NCBI GenBank assembly: GCA_013350335.1
Contig: CM023534.1
Coordinates: forward strand, 11,561,542-11,625,541
Source of the DNA: Chimonanthus salicifolius
Taxonomy: Eukaryota > Streptophyta > Magnoliopsida > Laurales > Calycanthaceae
Direction of reading: 5' to 3'
DNA: 64,000 nucleotides
Positions 34,091 to 46,834 of the stretch are shown here, piece by piece (the first letter of the stretch is position 1; each line of letters starts with the position of its first letter). The translations under genes and the position numbers were made by a program. The notes below the pieces were generated by a model. It had not been told where the DNA came from, searched no databases, and was given only the letters and a program-made list of their open reading frames with translations.

Positions 34091-35951
34091 GTTAACTTAT
34101 TTTAAAAGTTAAAAAGATATTTAATAAGAAAATTATATCGGTAGGTACCAATAAAAGAAAATTTTATAATATATGTAGAATTTTCTTTAATTTAAATAGG
34201 TTTAACTTGTTACACAATTATACTTATAAAAAGTTGGGAATACTTTGTTATATTTTTTAAAATAATCAATGGTGTCAAAAGTAAAAAATATATATATAAT
34301 CTATTAATTTGAGATTAGTAGTTACAGACTTATAGTAGAGATATTTATCAATTGCGCTTTGACACTTTGAGTCTACTAGAATTTTGATAAATCTAGCTGA
34401 GGTTGGTAAAAATTCTGATTATATATTATTCATTATCAAATCAATTAGGACTCGATATATTTTTTAAAAATGAATTAATTCAAAATTTCGCATTTCCATG
34501 TGGAATTTCTCTACGTTTCACATATGAGAGTTTGTCCAATCAGTTCAAAACTCAGATGAGAAGCAAAGGCCATTTCATATTTCACCATCGTCTCATTTAT
34601 TGATGCCAGCTTGTCCCTTAATTCCTGAAATTTTCGCTCCCAACTGCCTACTGTGGTCCAGCCTGCATGCAATCAATGTTATACTCAGTCTTCCATAGAA
34701 AACCGTATCAACTAATATCGATAATTCTATAATTCTCTCTCTAGCCAACACGATATGATATGTATTGACCGATAACTGTATCCATGTTGTAAGGAACAAA
34801 GAGCAAGTACTTTACATGCAGTGGTGTGCTTCTAATCGATTATCAAAATCATCTTTATTGAATCAATCAAAGTGATTTTGGTGGATACAAAGAAAAACTT
34901 TTCCAACACACGATTACCACCGTGTTTGATGGACTCTATGCCAAGGTGTGCATGGTAATACGAATGGGTTATCATTTCATTTTGTTACAGCAGGGGAAAT
35001 TTGCAATGACCCATAAATCCCATTTTCATAATTTATGAAGAATCTTTTACATATGATATAGCCGTTTGAATTAAAAATAGATTAAGATTAAAAATTGTTT
35101 TAAAAGAGTTATAAAAGTAAGATAAATTTAAATTCATACTTTTAATCAAGTATAAAATATTATATAATATGTCAGAATTATACTAAAGTGTATGTATCCA
35201 AGCAATTCAACTCATATCTAAGACCATTTCATAGATCTTTTCTTAAAGATAATTCCAACAGGCCCAAGCCCCTCCATTCCAGTTCCAACCCTAGAATCTC
35301 AAACTCCATAAACTCAAAAGGCCATGCCATCTAAATCCTTAATCATTGCTTCTATATCTTGTATTCTTAATTCACTCATCAAAATAAAGAATACAACTTC
35401 TGATAATTGATAGTTTGATTGATTCAATAACATACAGAATTATCTCCACATCCGCGATAATAGAAAATAACATAATGTAAACCCTAGGTTCCGAATGATT
35501 CTTGGTTCCGGCGATCTCAAGGTCATAATATAGCATCATGAGCCTATATATCCAACACGAACAAACAAGACATCATCACTATAAACCAAATTACCTTATC
35601 CTAGATCCCAGTATCAACATATGAAAATGAATGAATCAAATGGCCAAGCTAAACCAACAATGCAGAACCTGTGATGAAAGGAATTCAAGTATGAATCATC
35701 AGTGCAACAATTTCCATAGCAGTGAAAAGGACAGTCTCACTTACTCCATTGCATTAAACTTAGGATTCACTTGTAAAGGAAAAGAGATGGAAATAAAAAA
35801 ACTACAACAAATGCACCCCCATAATATAGTAAAGATTCCCTGAACAAAAGGTTTGCAGTATCTGCACTCTTAACTACAGCCTAGATCGGGCGGATTAAGA
35901 CTACATATAAATATAAATATTATGTGATCACCAAACCCAGTTGCATAGGCA
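34091..35951. other. Intergenic sequence downstream of the F-box gene
   Basis: AT-rich. The part just above 35951 is presumably the 3' UTR of the F-box/LRR gene. Nothing further was recognised. Confidence 0.5.
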
Positions 35952-38617
35952 CTAAAAGAAGTCCAAATCTGAAAAATCATAGTCCAAATCAGCTTCAGAA
36001 AATTCATAATAGTCCTCGTCTGATAAAAGGTCAATCTCAGAAAATCCAGAAGGATACTCTTCATCATTCGATCCATATCCACCAAACTCGACATCATTGT
36101 AAGATCCATACCCACCAATCTCAGCATCAAACTCATAGTCATCAGTGGAGTCATTGGGAAACCTTAAATTCCTTATCTTTTCTGTACATGCCTTCCGCAA
36201 ATTTCCTGCAAAATTGACACTAAAACATTGGCGTAAATCTAGTGACTCAAGGTGGGGACAGCCATCTAGTATGGACCTCAGACCATTATCAGTCAAGTTG
36301 TTCCCAAATATTTGGAGCCGACGTAGTTTAGGCATATTTCCTGCTATGGCTAATGCCTCCTCGTCATATTCTATACTTGGTTTGCATCCTCTCTGGTTAA
36401 GTCGTAGGAATTTTAGCTGTGGGCAGGACTGACCGACATTTTCAAGAACTTCTTTGTTCAAAAATGAACAGTGGGACATTTCAAGCTCCTCCAGCTGGGG
36501 GAATTTCTTCGCTACTTCAATCAACTTCTCATCAGAAATTTCATAGCAAGATATGAGACGGAGGCATCTTAAGACGCTGACCCTGAAAAAGATTAAATGT
36601 GAGTGGCAGAAAAATGGATTATGGACAAGCACACAGGTAGTGTGAAGCATGCTCTATCCACTATTTTCTAAAAACCAAAATAAGAATTGGTCATGATCAT
36701 TACCCACAAAATCTCCAGCTTTCAACTTCATGCAAACATGGCAACCCCAAATATCCCCAAATATAAGTGTAATTTTTTACAAGAAGAAAGAACCCTAAAG
36801 CCTCATTCATACTTACCATTTTCTCTAGAATTTGGTCTCCTTAATGATTCCTTTTTTCCATAGAAAATAAAATCTATAAATTTTGTTTCTTATCAATTTC
36901 TATTGTTTGTGCAGCAGAGAATACCCAAAAGGATTCATTAATGAGACTCTTTCCTATTGTCAAGTAGGTGACATAAGTTCCAGCCAATTTCACTTGAATA
37001 TAGGAAAAAATAATAAAAATAATAAATGTATATAAGTTATTCAGCTAATCAACATAAAAAGTTACATTATATGATAAACAATGCAATTTGGGCTAGCCCA
37101 CCTCAATCTAATCCAAAAATTCACAAGCTTGAGCTTGACAAGTCCAAGTCACATGTGGGATAAAGTCGGATTATGAATCTTGAGTTGGGTATAACCACAG
37201 GACAAGGGTCAGTTGGTTCGTGGATCATGTCATTGATCATAGGTAATGTGGTTGGTTGACTGGCTAGGGACTATTGACCAAGTCCGGATCATAGGTTGAG
37301 TTAGGCTAGGATTGGATCAAGTCGTGGATGATCGGGTTAGGTCGTGGATCATTGATCGGGTTGGATCTTGGGTCATGGATGGGGTTGGGACATGATTCAA
37401 TTCATGAATTGAGTCGTATCTCCTAAAATTTAGGAGTTGCAGAGAATGTGTTCAACTCATCCCCCAAGGAATTTTCCACAAAAATTGTGGAAAATACTCT
37501 AGTTGTAGAAATCATTTTCCATGGAAAAAAGTTTTCCGATGTGGAATTCATTTTCCATTTCCAGGTTGAGAGTTTGAGTCAATAGCCATTAAGAGAGAGA
37601 TAGAGAGAGAGAGAGAGTCTGTCCTAAGACTTTCTTGTCTCTTTTTATAAGTAGAAGATAAAGAAAATCACAACATAGTTATCACACACTCATTCAAGAT
37701 TTACAAATCTAATCTCTGTTCCTTGATCAATTCTATTACAAAGTAAAATTAAATAGATTGTGGTGGAGCAGTTCGTTGAGCCAGGCCATTTAGCTGATTG
37801 GCACATTGATGTTAAAAATATGTCATTACCGAAATTCATTGTCTGGCAAATGCTCTATCAACACATATAAGCACATGGAAGTGACAGTTACAGAACGACA
37901 GGGAGTCATGGAAAATTGTTCACACTCCCCTTCAAACTCAAGGTTGTTGACAAGAAATGACTGAGAGTTTGGGGAGTAGTTCTGAAAAACAGGAAACGCC
38001 AAGTGACTAAGTAAAAAAGACAGGAGGTGACAGGAGGTGGACAACACCTGTACAGTGGATGGACTGCAGGCAGAAAGGAGGCAAACAACAAGTGCAGAGC
38101 AGGCATACAGGTAGACAGCATGTGACTTGAGAGTCGAATAGGAGGCAGATGGGAGCTGGACTACATGCAAAAAGGATCTAGACAAGAGCCAGACAATAGA
38201 TGGCCAAGAACTGGAGATGAGCCGCACAACAGGCGGACAACATCCGGATGGGAGTTGGATAAAAGATGGACAAGATCTGGACAGATGGATGTGTGGACGA
38301 GCAGTCAGGGAACGAGTGGTAGTTGTGGACGGATGTAGCAGGGCAGACGGAGGGCAGATGGGCGACAGGGAACAAGTGGTAGGTGTGGACGGATGTAGCA
38401 GGGAAGACGGAGGGCAGATGGGCGACAGGGAACAAGTGGTAGGTGTGGACGGATGTAGCAGGGAAGACGGAGGGCAGAAGGCAGTGGCAACGACAGAAGG
38501 TTTGGTGGCGGCGGCAGTTCTTGGTGTGGGTGATGTGTCACAAGGGTAAGACAGTGTTGTAAAATGGTTGGGCCAAGCAATGAGTGGGGTGAAATGAGGA
38601 CAATCTGAGGGTGGTGT

Positions 38618-38653
<36 letters not shown>

Positions 38654-39288
38654 AGAAACATGTCAAGGATAATGGGACGGCAGAGAACTGAATTGGGTTG
38701 CCATGGGGAAACAAGAAATCAGAGACTGATATGTGAGACAGGATTGGCTGATGGAGGCAATGGTTTTACGTTATAGGTGTCGGGCTGGATGTAGAGGCTA
38801 ATGGAGAAGATGGGTTTAATCAAGCAGTGACAAGGAACGAGGTGGTGACAAGGCAATGAGACAAGCGAGGACTGGATGTAGAACGATCAGAAAACCATTC
38901 TGATCAGGAGCAATTTGCTCTCAATTGTAACATGGTTCTAACACCATGTTTAAAAGATGTCGTGACCAGATTCGGTGTCCAAGACATATATATATAAGCA
39001 CATGGACAGTCACAAAAGATTAGGAGTGACAGTCACAAAGAGACATAGGCAGCTATAGATAATTGCTCACAACTGATGCGGTGCGTCCCAAAAGTCCTTC
39101 AGGAAAGTGGACTTCCCTTGACACCCATTCCAGATTTCATTTGGAAGGGCCAGAAATGAGGAGATAGGTCGTATGAACGTAAGTTTTCTAGGATTTTGTA
39201 AAAGAGGACTACTAGTTGTAAAACCCAAGAAATTGGAATTTGTTAATTTTCAAGTATTACACCTCCATGTGAGGTGGGGATATCCATG

Positions 39289-39337
<49 letters not shown>

Positions 39338-42300
39338 TGTCTTGAGACTGATGTTAGATTTGTATTTCAACATAACTGACTAAAAAATGGTTATGGAAGT
39401 AAATCCAGATAACCAAACAACACATGCAGTTATTATGGTAAGTTTTCCTAGAGAAGTTGATCTTCTGTTTTCATTATTATTCATGAAAATGAATCCATTA
39501 AACCAACAATGGCCTTAAATTTTTAATTACAAACCTTCAAATGGACTCCGGTAGACAATTTCGACCATCCATCTCTAACAAGAAAGAGTATCAATCAAAT
39601 GGCTACAATCATCCAATTTATGCAAATTCTTGATCGCATTTTGGCATTGTGAGAAGTACCAACTTAGGGCCCCAGATGAGCAGCCCGATGTGTCCGCATC
39701 TTACCATGAATAGGGAACTACAGGAATGGTTAGAGCTTACCTCGTCACATTTCCAATTTTTTTACAAAATTTTTGCTCCCCTGAAGGGCCCACTGATAGC
39801 AAGATCCTTCCAGTAATTTAATATTCACCAGTTGCCATTCATGATTTTCAGTAGGCCAGTTTCTTCAAGCATTCACAAATGAGAGCATTATTTGCTTGAG
39901 GGGCACATGGTAAGTGTCCCCATGAATGGAAACTGTCCCTTCAACAATAATCACCCAAAACCAAAAGGCCCTGTTTGGTAGTCTATAGCCTAGAATTATT
40001 TAGTACATTCGTAATTTTATCAAATTACAGTTATAGAGAGTTATGAGTTTCAACAGTAATTTGCAGAATTTCAATTGCACTCTAGTACATTACCTATATT
40101 GCATAGCCACTTCAAAATGTGTGGCGTGCCCGTGTGGACACTTGTACACTCGCACCTATGTTGGACACTTGAAGACACTTGTACGCGCTTGTACCCATTC
40201 TTCATGGACTATTTTAGTGCTTTTTAACATTGTTTTCTAAAATTACTAAAATATTACAGTACATTTCCTTTCTTTAAACCTTTGCCACTTAAATGATTAC
40301 AGTAAAACTAGTATATTATCTTCTATTGGTGTTATTTTCACACCTTATTTTCATTAAAATAAATATAGGTTTAATCTATTTAAATATGGTGTTGAGTCCC
40401 GGTGTCATACTTTTTTGGAAGTTGTATCCAACACCTCAAACCCATGTCGGACATCAATACTTGTACTAGTACTCTTGCAACTTAGTTTATTACATATACT
40501 TACCTACAAAAATGAATTCTTCGTTCAACTTATTTCCTTAGAACAATTTTTACCATGGGGAGCCAGGAAGAAAAATCAACCTTCATATGTTAAGTTATCC
40601 AATTCCCTTTCACTTTTCATCTAATATGATGGAAAATAAAGCCTCTAGCCATACTCTTATTTCCACTGGTTCCATCTTCCAATTTTTTCACTTCTTCTTT
40701 TGGGAGTTTGGCTCTCCTTTTTTTTTTTTTGGTGGTGGTGGTGGGTGGGTGTGGGGTGGGGGTGGGGGCTGAACCTTCCTCCCTCCAAAACCTTATTTTT
40801 TCGAGAAGGAAAACGATGGTTAGAGAGGACATTTTTGCTGATGCTGCACACTGGTGCATTGACAATGTTAGAAGCAACTCTTGCCTCTCTTTTTTTGGAG
40901 AGGTAGCAATAGTCGAATCTTCCTGATGCGGGCATATGTGGACGTAATCAAAATTTTAATTTTTACCCAGGCGGGTACATTAGCAATTTAGCAAGTTCAG
41001 GTTGCAAGTCGAAAGATCAAAATTTTATTTTCGATCCCGGTGGGTGCAAGCCCAATTCAGATGTCAAGTCCAAGACCTGGCCCAAGTAATGGCCTAACAA
41101 GTGACAGTTCAGTCCTAGTTTGTCAGCCCAATACTTGTGAAAGCCAAGCATGAGGCGAGAGTAAGCATAGCCAATGAAATCTGGATCCTAATCATATTAG
41201 GATTGGGTTTTTGATTCGGTAGTGGTTTCCTTAGTTTTATTTTAGGAGTTGCTTTATTATTATTAGGTGCCTTATTGTTAGTAGGTGTTTAATTTAGGAT
41301 TTGTTTTATTTATGTTTCCAAATCCATGTAAAAGAGGGAGGGTCGGCTCCTAAATCTTAGGCTCAGTCGGTGGATCTTTTCTATATAAACATGTAATTAA
41401 CGAGTAAAAGGGGAGATGATTTTGATTAATAAAATTCAGTTTTTTTCAGCAAACTTTGTGTGTTTGTTTGAGTTTGGATACTGCAAAAGGTTGCAGATTC
41501 TTGTTGGAAAATCCAGCCATTTTGGTCGTGTGTTGTTGCAGCAACAAGTTGCAGAAGTGCAACCCAGCCTAAGCAGCAACGTGTGTTAGCTTTTTCAAGG
41601 TGTTATTCTGAGAGTGGAGGTGACTTGGAACTCCTCCTATACCACCAGGTGGTGAGGGCTTTATTGAGTAAAGCCAAATTGTGTTTCCTTAAGCAACATC
41701 AGTGATTTGCATGCGGAGTATTAATGCAAAATAGTACCAACAATCAGCAGTTTTGTTGATAAAGCCAGGTCCAATACATCAGTCAGGACGGTGGTCCATT
41801 GGAAATCAGTCAGGAATTTGGACGGCATCAGGTATTGTTGTGTCTTGGAATATTTCAGCATAATTATCTTAATTTATTTTGCGATCGGATTATTCAAGAT
41901 ATTATTCAAGCTTCCGCTATAATTCGAGGTTAGGTATTTTCTTAATCCTACCTAGCCTACATCACTTCCTCTCTCTGTTTTTTTTTTTTTCTTTTTTGAG
42001 AGGCAACAACATTCTTGTCTCTCAATTTTCAGTGGAATAGGTAGGAAGAAATGCAAATGCACCCAAGGATTTTTGTGTTTTCTCTCATCTCCATTTTTTT
42101 TCAAAGTAAAATTTATTATTTTTAATACACTAGTAAATTTACCTTTATCATCAAATCTGGGAAGTTCCATGCAAAAGGTGATTTTCTTTCCTCAATCACT
42201 TTTCATGTGTACACAAAACCAGCCAATTTTCTATGGAAAATCAAATTGGAGATTGTGGAATTTTTCCCCTTTATTTTCCTCATTTGCCATTGAGATTATC

Positions 42301-43121
42301 TACCAATGGAATAGTAAACCAACTTCATCTGTGTCTTCCAACGGCTTCAAACTCATGCAAAAGAAAAATATGAATCATTGAACACCTTTTTCAAAGTCAT
42401 TTTTCCCAATTTCCCAACTACTTAGAGTTGGCTAAGTACTACTTTTCCACTCAACCCTATCAAAAACCATATGCTGTTTTACTCCAGTTTATCATGTCGC
42501 TTTTTATCAGTCTTCGATAGCCAACCCTAGAACCCTCCATGTTTAACTGCCTACTTTTTTATACTTGGGGATTGGCCATTTTGCAGCAACCGTCTTCTTT
42601 TCACTTATGAATCACAACATCAAGCTTCCTCTAATGTACTGACTTCTAATTCTATCTTATTTTAGTATACCCATCTCCCTAATCGTTAATTTACCAAGGA
42701 GCACGAACAAAAATTGCAAATAGTACAATTCAAGTTTCTCGAGAAAACCCAGAATTGCTCACCTTTCCATAAGATACTGCAGGAGCTCGTCGGTCCCGAA
42801 ATACGTGATAGAGAATTCATCGCACTGGCCGCAGCTTCTATCGATGGCGCTCCTTGCCATCTTGGAGAGATCGAATTCGCTGTCGTATAAATCCCAAGGA
42901 TTCCTCATGTCGATGTGGCGCCACAATTGGGGATCGTGGGAGAGACGCATCCATGAAACGCAGACCGCTTGAGCCGTGAATAGAATTTCGATTCCGCCGA
43001 GTTTCTTGAAGACGAGAGAAAGCACATCTGGAGGAAGCTCAGCCCAATCACTTTCCTCTTCCTCCGACGAATCCACATTACTCACTACGGATGAATCCAT
43101 ATTAGTCACTACCGATGCCAT
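35952..43121 (-). CDS. F-box/LRR protein, SKIP19/FBL23-like
   Basis: F-box proteins are substrate receptors of SCF ubiquitin ligases. The F-box binds the SKP1-like subunit and the leucine-rich repeats bind the target. Exon 1 is 43121-42763 (ATG at 43121-43119) and exon 2 is 36582-35952 (stop TAG), joined across a 6180-bp GT-AG intron with matching phase to give 329 residues. The F-box is at about residues 27-68 (WAELPPDVLSLVFKKLGG, then DPQLWRHIDM). LRRs follow at about 119-258 (LRCLRLISCYEISDEKLIEV, LEELEMSHCSFLNKEVLE, LRRLQIFGNNLTDNGL, LESLDLRQCFSVNF). The last 70 residues or so are strongly acidic and rich in Gly, Tyr, Ser and Asp (GGYGSYNDVEFGGYGSNDEE), which is longer than I expect for this subfamily. 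Similarity to Arabidopsis SKIP19 and F-box/LRR 23 is from memory. The coding sequence looks intact. Confidence 0.88.
38311..38480. repeat. 60-bp minisatellite in F-box gene intron
   Basis: A 60-base unit containing GGACGGATGTAGCAGGGAAG and AGGGCAGATGGGCGACAGGG is repeated about three times in exact register. Adjacent units near 38341 and 38401 differ at a single position. The period is a multiple of three, which keeps a frame open across the array, but I see no sign that it is coding. Confidence 0.9.
38620..38651. repeat. (AG)n microsatellite
   Basis: An uninterrupted AG dinucleotide run. Confidence 0.95.
39290..39334. repeat. (AT)n microsatellite
   Basis: About 22 AT dinucleotides in the F-box gene intron. 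Length is likely to be polymorphic. Confidence 0.95.
40924..41964 (+). mobile_element. Complete solo LTR
   Basis: Starts TGATG and ends CATCA, the 5'-TG...CA-3' of an LTR with a 5-bp inverted end, and is flanked by the 5-bp duplication CTTCC (40919-40923, 41965-41969). Internal LTR signals in order are a TATA-like CTATATAAAC at about 41381 and a poly-A-signal-like TAATAAAA at about 41429. There is no internal retrotransposon sequence, so it arose by recombination between two LTRs. It lies in the F-box gene intron in the opposite orientation. A degraded relative is at 46835. Confidence 0.88.
42405..42690 (-). mobile_element. RTE-type LINE 3' tail fragment
   Basis: CCCAACTACTTAGAGTTGGCT resembles the RTE 3' signature seen at 4440-4462. 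ACCATATGCTGTTTTACTCC and TTCTAATTCTATCTTATTTT align in order with 5320-5620. It is diverged and lies close to exon 1 of the F-box gene. Confidence 0.5.
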
Positions 43122-43234
43122 GGACAAATGAAGTGATAGGATTTCTAGGGTTTCATGAAATCGATGTAGTTTTGTAGGATTTTTACATTTCTAAGTTTTC
43201 GTAGATTTTGGTAATGGACGATTTTAGAGCAGCC

Positions 43235-43900
43235 TGTGAGGTTTCAGTCCATCGCTCGAGAGTGCGTGAAGAATGACCCAGCCCGAGAAATCAGTGGCTT
43301 TGGGTCATGTATTGGTATATTTTGGATGGGATCTAATTGAAAAAATAAAAATCAATATGAAATTTGGATTGAGCTGAATTGAGTTTGATTGGATTGTATT
43401 GAGAAATTTAAAATTAATTTGACTCGATTTGACATAATCAGACTTAATTTGACTGTACCAGGTTATAAGACAACACTCATGTCAGGTCGAATTGAATAAT
43501 TCGGGGAAGTCATTCAAGCCAAGTGGGTTCAATAAAATTGGACATGTGTTGAGTTGGATTTATTAAAATGAGACTTGGATTTCGACTGAAACTCGGTAGG
43601 ATCAGGTCTATTTTTAATAAACTCAATCTAATACATGTCAAAATTTATTGAACTCGATCTATCTCCACTTGACTTGAATAGTTGACCTGAATTACTCACC
43701 TTGAATTTTTTATCCGAGTCAACCTGAGTGTTATTTTATAATTTGATACATTCAGATCAAGTTAAGTTATATCAAGTCAGGTCAGGTTGAGTTTAAATTT
43801 CTCAACCAACCCAACCTAAATTTTATATAGGTTTTTATTTTCTCAATCCGACCCAATCTAAAGTATACAAACACATAACTCAAACTCACTGATTTCTCAT
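43235..43900. mobile_element. Diverged GGGTCGGG-family hAT remnants
   Basis: Words such as GACCCAGCCCGAGAAATCAG, GACTGAAACTCGGTAGG and CAACCTGAGTG recur in both orientations as in the 4479 family. Probably two abutting copies, with the junction near 43605. Ends are not resolved. The block starts about 115 bases upstream of the F-box gene start codon. Confidence 0.45.
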
Positions 43901-44951
43901 CCAATGTCGGGTAGCTCAAGTGATTACTTTCCACCTCAAGAACTGGGAGGTCACTAGTTCAAATCCTAACGGCGTTAACAGGAGACATCCTGTATAAGTG
44001 TGGGACATCTACTCTAAGAGTTTTAGGAGAACTAGGTATAAACGTACCTTGATAACTTGACAACATACTGCTTGGATGTGCACAGCCCTTTATGGACATA
44101 ATTTTATGGTTGGAGAAGGAACGCCTCTTGATGGGCCTACTAAACCCAACGTGGACTCATTACAAACAAACGGTTTTGGAGTTTGAACATGTACAATCGA
44201 CTAGAGGGGGCTTCTCAACTCTCTAAGTCTCATTGGAAAAAGGCTGCTATTTGAATATTAAAATATGTCATATATATATATTTTTTTAAATATAGAGAAT
44301 GATGAGAACATTATCTATGGAACATTTTAATTTCACCCGATTATATAAGCTATATAATTTTAGATTTTGAAAATTTAGTTGCTATAAAATTATTGACTTT
44401 TAATGGCTCATCTTACAAAATTATAATTGTTCGAATTAAAGAGTTTCTTTTAATTTATATCATCCACGTAATTCTATATCCATTCAAATGAATCTACGGA
44501 ACCCGTCTTATAATAATTCTGCACTCTCTCAGTTTAAATTGGGAATCTAAGTCTCCCTCGAGTTGCCAAAATATAATAGGCAATGTGTACTATTTTAAAT
44601 GGAGAGATTGTACATTTATCATGGGTGGATCATGTGTAGTTGGATGGTATGGACATAAGACTTCATCGATAATAGAACATAAGGAAAACTTTTCACTATG
44701 ATCATTATAATCTTATAAGATAGGTCATGAAAAATCAATGTTTTTGTAATAAGAGATTTTCAAAGTCTAAATCACGAGTACACTATGGTCATAGATAGAC
44801 CTTAAGTCTTACACAATCAATGATAATTTAGTAGTCATTTCATTGTTAATTTTGGTCATTTAAATTTCATTATTAGAAATGATATTTGGCTCTAAAATTT
44901 TGTTATGCAAAGTTCTTTAATTTAAAATATGGAATGATGTTCAATAGCCTA
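43901..44951. other. Intergenic, with a SINE-head-like trace
   Basis: At 43915-44000 a box-A-like GGGTAGCTCAAGTG and box-B-like AGTTCAAATCC suggest a tRNA-derived SINE head. The rest is AT-rich with nothing recognised. Confidence 0.4.
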
Positions 44952-45867
44952 TGTAATACCTTACCCACCTCAAAGAAAGTCCTACATCAGTAGTGAGGTA
45001 GGTGGGTTGGGTGTTAATACGAAGGAAGCCCCCCTCTCCCATGTGTGAGGATTTTTGGGCCTGGCCAAATGGGCCAGGGCCCAAAGTAAAACCATGAGAG
45101 CATGGTAGGCCCAAAGCGGACAATATCACACTAGGAAGTTGAGGTAGGTCATTACAAGTGGTATTAGTGCACGATTCAACACTCGGACTGTGTGGGCCCT
45201 CTACCTCTGTGATGTGACAGAGCCGGGAACGGCTCTGATTTTAAGACGGGTATATTGTAATATCCCCACCCACCTCAAAGAAAGTCCCACATCGGTGTCT
45301 TCTACCCTGTGATGTGACAGAGTCGGAGACGACTCTGGTTTTATCGGTGCCCTCTACCTCTTTGATGTTCTGTGATGTGATAGAGCCGGAGACGGCTCTA
45401 GTTTTAAGGGGGTTATATTGTAATATCCCTACCCACCTCAAAGAAAGTCTCACATTGGTAGTGAGGTGGGTGGGTTGGGTGTTAATATGAGGGAAGCCCC
45501 CCAACCCCAAAGGGTTATCCCAATTGGTTTGGGAGCAAGATCTCTAGAGGGAGGTCTTGGGTTCAAACCATGGGAGCTCTAATGAAGGGCCACTTCCCAT
45601 GGGAATATGTATAGAGTAAGGTCCCATCGATTTACCAGGTGTGTGCGGATGGGGGGTTTTCACACACTCCGGAGGACTAGTCGGGTGCGACACTTGGACA
45701 CCTCCGGACCTCAAACAATAAAAAATAAAAAAATAAAAAATTTGAGGGGAGTCCCCCCTCTCCCATGTGTGAGGGCTTTTGGGCTAGGGCCCAAAGCAAA
45801 ATCATGAGGGCATGGTGGGCCCAAAGCAGACAATATCATACTGAGAAGTTGGGATAAGGTCATTACA
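44952..45867 (+). mobile_element. TRIM-like retrotransposon with three LTR copies
   Basis: The 5-bp duplication GCCTA flanks the unit (44947-44951, 45868-45872). LTR 1 is 44952-45156 (TGTAAT...ATTACA). Just after it TGGTATTAGTGC (45159-45170) resembles the initiator-Met tRNA primer-binding site TGGTATCAGAGC. A partial LTR 2 starts at 45256 and stops near 45296. LTR 3 runs 45419-45867 and is interrupted by a SINE. Between LTRs there are about 100-base internal segments, each with a GAGCCGGxGACGGCTC-type inverted repeat just before a GGGTATATT-like polypurine end. There is no coding capacity, as is typical for TRIMs. Confidence 0.85.
45500..45747 (+). mobile_element. SINE inserted in the third TRIM LTR
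   Basis: Head CAATTGGTTTGGGAGC and box-B-like GGGTTCAAACC, with the family end words GGACTAGTCGGGTG and GACACTTGGACACCTCCGG followed by an A-rich tail. It splits the LTR sequence GGGAAGCCCCCCTCTCCC, and the flanking GGGAAGCCCCC and GGGGAGTCCCCC are its duplication. This is the 2234 family and it postdates the TRIM. Confidence 0.82.
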
Positions 45868-45872
45868 GCCTA

Positions 45873-46834
45873 TAAATATAATGTGCCAATTAAATTCACA
45901 ATTTTAAATCTAATATACTGAACTTCATAGACATATTAATAACATTGGTCAATAAGCATCTTTTATATTTTTAAAATAAAGTTAAAATTTTAAAATTAAA
46001 AATCAGAAAAGGAAATTCCATCTCAAGGAATCATTCATTCTTACGAACAGCAAGGGGCATTATTATAACAATTAATACATGTGATTAAGGATTTAAGGGT
46101 AAATATTTCCTTTCACAATTTTTTTTTTTTTTAAATGAATCGAACTCATTTACAAAGGTGTTTGGATTACATCAGCATATATATGAAGTGAACCACTATC
46201 ATTGTTTGTAATGGAATTGGGTTCGATTGAAAATTTGACTCTTAGATCATATCATTGTTTTTTTTTTTTAAAAAAAAAAAAAACCAAACCGTCGATCTGA
46301 GTCAAATTCTTAGTTAAGCAAGTTAATTGGTTTTTTCAATTTTTTTGAAAACTCGGTTGAATTTCTCAATTCGATGGATTTCAAGTCGAGTTCAAATTTT
46401 AAATTTTTATAAAGTGATTCACATCGCACTTGCCAATCTAATTTTGAAAGTATATGATTATAAAACAAATGTATTGACATTCAAAGAGTACTTCTTTCAT
46501 ACACTATAACTTACTATATTATTATTAAGTTTTAGAGTTTTGTCAGATAAAAAAGTAATTAAAAGAATTTTTTCAAATTGAAATAGCACAAATTCATTGA
46601 TGTTTGTACTTTGAAATGTACATAAGAAACTCTCATGTTCAAAATAATATATTAAGCATACTAAAGTATATAAAATGATAGGAACGCCTATGTTTTTTAT
46701 AATAATGGAAGGATAGTAATTTACCTTTTTATTACTTAAATGATGACAAATAGACAAAAAATAAGGTTATTATCTTTTATTATTGAAAGCACGAACACAT
46801 AAAAAAACACCTCGAGAATTTACATGAGGGCATC
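45873..46834. other. AT-rich intergenic sequence, nothing recognised
   Basis: Long A and T homopolymer runs, for example 46260-46285, with no exon or element ends. Confidence 0.5.

Noticed and set aside
38217..38661. Open frames on both strands over the 60-bp minisatellite
   Set aside because: They stay open because the unit is a multiple of three and GC-rich. The residues simply repeat and there is no start context or splice support.
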